Assembly (NCBI RefSeq): GCF_000003815.2
Contig: NC_049983.1
Coordinates: 14,082,240-14,142,239, forward strand
DNA length: 60,000 nt
Reading direction: 5' to 3'
From: Branchiostoma floridae
Taxonomy: Eukaryota > Chordata > Leptocardii > Amphioxiformes > Branchiostomatidae
Part shown: one piece after another, positions 56,755-60,000 of the stretch
Numbering within the stretch: the stretch's first letter is position 1
Layout: every line of letters begins with the position of its first letter
The notes under the pieces: model-generated
Databases searched by the model: none
Told to the model about the DNA's origin: nothing
What the model saw: the letters and a program-made list of their open reading frames with translations, nothing else
Translations under genes and position numbers: made by a program

Positions 56755-56910
56755 AATTTGGGGCGGAGTCGGGACCGATTCTCACGGCGGACCAAATATT
56801 ATACAAAGGACCGTGATATTCTGTCCGCCTTTGATAAAACGCAGTAACTTTCCGCAACCACTTCTGAAACTGCTTGAATGGCAATGTGATGACGTCCGAG
56901 TTGATAAACA
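56755..56910. repeat. Copy of a GGCGGAC..ATTCTCAC repeat (partner 59780-60000, inverted)
   Basis: It shares, in reverse complement, cagaagtggttgcgg, the gttattgcg/cgcagtaac stretch and the accgattctcacggcggacc motif with the end of the window. Confidence 0.75.
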
Positions 56911-57387
56911 TACGCGGATCCAGAGGCAGAAATTGTCAGTTCGGGGTGCGGCACAGATATGACAGGCATGCCATCGCTCTCTGCGATGTACATGGCGGAA
57001 TAGTGAAGTTGCTTAGTTGTCGTCTTCCGTCGCCTCCTCCATAATTGTACGGCTGGTAGGGAATTCGATTCGCATTTAAGAGTGACTGTCCTTTGGTAAG
57101 TGCAAATTATGTCATAAATTTCCAGTCTCATAACTAGCTTCGTATTTTGTTACTGACATATCATGACATGAAATAGTTTAAAGCCTCCAACAAGCCTGCC
57201 ATCTCGGTTGTGAGGAACTTTATATCTGGCAACTTGTTCATATAGGCCAGTGGTCAACAGGCATTCATATAGAGTTTAAGATACGAAGCAAAAAACAGCT
57301 GAGTGGTATATGATTGATGACCCTGTAGAATAATGGACTTGAAAAATTCATCAGTATTCATTGTACCACAAATGTCATACATAGAAA

Positions 57388-57415
57388 CACTCTCTTGGTA
57401 ACGTGGAATTGACTC
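57388..57415. mobile_element. Solitary end of the GAGTC TA-MITE family
   Basis: The end reads tctcttggtaacgtggaatt then GACTC and is followed by TA. It matches the right terminus of the 23769-24487 insertion. Its left terminus was not located, so the copy is truncated or decayed. Confidence 0.5.
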
Positions 57416-57528
57416 TATGCAGTTCCGGCACAGCATATAACGCCTGAGTTTAACATGCGGTGTGCCATGAATGTTCCGAGTTTTGCCGAACCATAAAGGG
57501 TTCTTTCTATTTTCTATGTCTGTATTAA

Positions 57529-57533
<5 letters not shown>

Positions 57534-57581
<48 letters not shown>
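57534..57581. repeat. (TA)n microsatellite
   Basis: About 24 uninterrupted AT dinucleotides. Confidence 0.97.
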
Positions 57582-57584
<3 letters not shown>

Positions 57585-57867
57585 AGTACTTGTTGTAACT
57601 GTCAGACTAACAGCTGGCTACAAAGTCAATGACTTTCAATTCCTTACTAGAATATGCAGAAAATTGTATTTTAGTCCAATTGTATAATGGTGATGCATTT
57701 TACCACTTTTCAGAAATGCATTGTACAAAACAACTCCAGTTTTGTATTAACGTGCCTATACAAGTGGTACTTTGAGCCCCTATATGTGGATGTCACTCAG
57801 TCTGCCCAAAAGGAAATTGATTGATTAGCCACATCAATTGGATTTGTTGTGAACTTGGAAATGTTTG

Positions 57868-58430
57868 ATTACCTTCGCCAGAATGGCTACGGTTATTTTT
57901 TTGGGCTTGTGCGTCCGTCCGTCCGTCCGCCTGCTAACAATATAACTCGAGAAGCCTTGGATGGATCCTGATGATATTTGGTAGGGGTCGGGAAAACGAG
58001 GGTCAAGTTCGCTAATGGGACCCTAGCGGCTTGCTAATGTACTGCAGTGGAACTTCCATTTTTGATATCTCATGTTCTTGACATGCTGTGGTCGTGATTT
58101 TTGAGTGGTAGATAGCCAGAGAGTAATATTTAGAGAGTAATTGCTGTGAGTTTGAGCCCCCTAGCGGCTTTTATGGAACTACAGGCACCGGTTTCCTTTC
58201 AAACTTTAGACGAGAATGACTCGAGAACGTGTTTACGGATCGACAAGATTTTTGGTATGTAGATAGAATGAGTGATGACTTACATAACCTGATACAAATT
58301 ATGCAAATCAACAACGAATTTGCATAATTAATGCAGAAAGTTTATAAATCCACTGCATTCAATGATAGGACTTTCAAAATTGTCACATATGTAGCTGGGA
58401 AGGAGGGAAATGTTAACCCGGTTAGCATAG
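57868..58430 (+). repeat. Dispersed repeat 'TTACCTCC/ATGCAAAT', diverged copy
   Basis: It starts gattaccttcgccagaatgg, then (CGTC)n, ataactcgagaagccttgga and ccctagcggctt. It ends with tatgcaaatcaacaacgaat and tttgcataattaatgcag. A further short fragment lies at 59635-59685. Confidence 0.8.
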
Positions 58431-58469
58431 GCGGGGATGGAGTCACTTTCCTAACGATTGAAAGGAAAC

Positions 58470-58775
58470 ATACTGGTTAATGTGTACAAGGCAGTTCGCA
58501 ACAAGGCCCCGCCCTACTTGCAGAATATGTTTAAATGAATTTCACCACCTGTACTACACAGACGGACACGGTATGCTACAAAGCAGCCGTCGGAATGGGA
58601 CCCGTACATGTTGACAGTATCAAAGGTTCAGGTTCAGTCCTTCAGAGGTAGTCTGCAGTTCCAGGGCCTTGCGGTGTGAAATGAACTATCTCCCGAACAG
58701 AGAAAACCGACAAACACTGACAGCAAGAACGGACTGATGCAACAGTACTGTTAGCAGGACATTGGTACCTTTTCC
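58470..58775 (+). pseudogene. Decayed LINE ORF2 C-terminal fragment
   Basis: Across frames the segment reads LVNVYKAVRNKAPPYLQNMF, then a degenerate RTRYATKQPS-like string, then a SFRGSLQFQG-like stretch and a WNELSPEQ-like stretch (frames shift at least three times). This is the conserved end of CR1-like reverse transcriptases (x-NKAPxYL, RGSL-F-G, W-N-LP). Stops and shifts show it is dead. Confidence 0.72.
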
Positions 58776-58974
58776 CTAAGTTATGTGTGTAGTTGCCAAT
58801 TACTGTATGTTACCTGTGACAGCAGGGATGTATGCAAAATAACCTGGGGAAAATATCATAAATTTGAATTTATCCAGTTCAAGGTCTGTTCGAAATTGGT
58901 GGAGAAGGGGTGCAGACTTTATTTCATTTTTTTTCCATTTTACCTTCAGTCCCACAGATCTGTCTGATACTCAA

Positions 58975-59540
58975 GCCCCCTTCACACGAGAGCACGTTAT
59001 TCCTGTCAATTCCTGTCAATTCGTACTGTATTCTAAACATTCTTACTGCATTCCAGATATTCGTCCCCGTTCTTTTGGCTAGCTCGAAAGTTTTTGACAT
59101 GTCAAAAACTGTCGAGGTGCATTCGAAGTGGAGAAATATCGAATGGCATTCCAAATGGATTCTAAGTGTTTTCTAACTATTCTAACTAGTTCGACCGCAT
59201 CCTAACTGTAGTTCGACCGCATCCTACAGCATTCCAACATTATTTGAAACATTCTTATCTTATTCGATGGATAACCGAAACGGCAAGCCACTTCGAATCC
59301 TGCCCGAATGTGGCCAAAAGAGTATCTGGAATGCAGTACGAATTTCTAGAATGCACTACGAATTCCCAGGAATAGAAAAGAATTTCAATTCTGACGGCAT
59401 TCTGGCTCATTCCTTCTCGTGTGACGGGGGATATAAAAACCACTCGGAATGGCCCCGAATGTGGCACGAATTTTGCAAATACTTCATTCCGGCTGGTTCT
59501 GCTTGATTCCTGCTAATTCGGTTTCAGTGTGAAGGCCCTA
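58975..59540. mobile_element. Inverted-repeat element with CCTTCACAC ends (copy 2)
   Basis: This longer relative of 16121-16532 has the left end GCCCCCTTCACACGAG, an inner ccttctcgtgtgacggggg, and the identical right part ggctggttctgcttgattcc then gtttcagtgtgaaggcc. Extra internal copies of attcta and gttcgaccgcatcctaac account for the length. Confidence 0.75.
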
Positions 59541-59782
59541 TCACCCAAAACGGATGCGTACTTTAATAGAAAATACGATAGATGAGAAAATATGAGCGTG
59601 TTGACGGATCGTCATGAAGTGAAGACCTACATGAGATACTAATTATGCGAATCAACAGCTAATTTGCATAATTAATGAGAAAGTTCGATGTTCGGATTTG
59701 TTACGAATCCTGTGTCAGATCCGCCTTTATTAATATTGCCATAAATACGCATTTGCCAGGATTCGTGCAATGTTCAATGAAA

Positions 59783-59842
59783 GGCGGACCGATTCTCACG
59801 ACCCTTCTATAATATTTGGTCCGCCGTGAGAATCGGTCCGCC
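59783..59842. repeat. Perfect 18-bp inverted repeat GGCGGACCGATTCTCACG
   Basis: The arms 59783-59800 and 59825-59842 are exact complements around a 24-base AT-rich loop. The same motif begins again at 59980 and is cut by the window end. It also occurs at about 56771-56790. No gene is associated. Confidence 0.92.
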
Positions 59843-60000
59843 CTTAAAGTCTTCCAAAATGAAGTGATCTATGTGATGAAGATGACTTTTATTAACATGG
59901 ACATCTCTATGTGAGTCTTGACATTGCGATTCAAATTGTTTCAGAAGTGGTTGCGGGACGTTATTGCGCTTTTCTGAAAGGCGGACCAATTCTCACGACC

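Overview
The window looks like nuclear DNA from an invertebrate chordate, most likely an amphioxus (Branchiostoma). That is inference. The supporting signs are small-exon genes with GT/AG introns, an animal-type SLC28 concentrative nucleoside transporter, and a dense, varied load of non-LTR retrotransposons, Penelope-like elements, inverted-repeat elements and minisatellites. No rRNA, tRNA, CRISPR array or bacterial operon is visible. A run of exactly 100 N at 17190-17289 is a scaffold gap of unknown size, so the order of left and right parts rests on the assembly.

The main host content is an SLC28 (CNT) gene on the minus strand. It can be reconstructed from eleven phase-consistent coding exons plus one upstream exon (9062-15810) and gives a full-length protein of about 651-665 residues. 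A second copy lies head-to-head on the plus strand (37774-40728). It keeps only the first six exons, and its homology stops seven bases into the next intron, where a dispersed repeat begins. It is either a truncated paralogue, a gene with a very long intron, or an allelic haplotype misplaced by assembly. A weaker minus-strand candidate gene has a first coding exon at 54245-54333, a phase-compatible second exon at 51698-51817 and a possible terminal exon at 43297-43391.

Most of the rest is mobile DNA. From left to right: a 5'-complete but 3'-truncated LINE (3549-6168, minus) whose broken ORF1 combines SAP-like, coiled-coil, SGNH-esterase and CCHC zinc-knuckle segments; short inverted-repeat elements; a GC-rich hairpin pair at 18547-23037 enclosing copies of a dispersed 'TTACCTCC / ATGCAAAT' repeat; a 5-kb palindrome (23045-28099) with three later insertions whose empty sites survive in the opposite arm; a 4-kb transposon-like element (29387-33382) with about 0.4-kb inverted repeats made of minisatellite and a 6-bp target duplication; a Penelope-like GIY-YIG remnant; an open LINE ORF2 with all catalytic motifs (43602-46634); and 48-52 kb of minisatellite arrays within a duplicated segment.

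The most distinctive structures are the self-documenting nested palindrome, a 139-bp insertion starting with a perfect 70-bp palindrome and flanked by an 11-bp direct repeat (30079-30217), and the inverted SLC28 pair.
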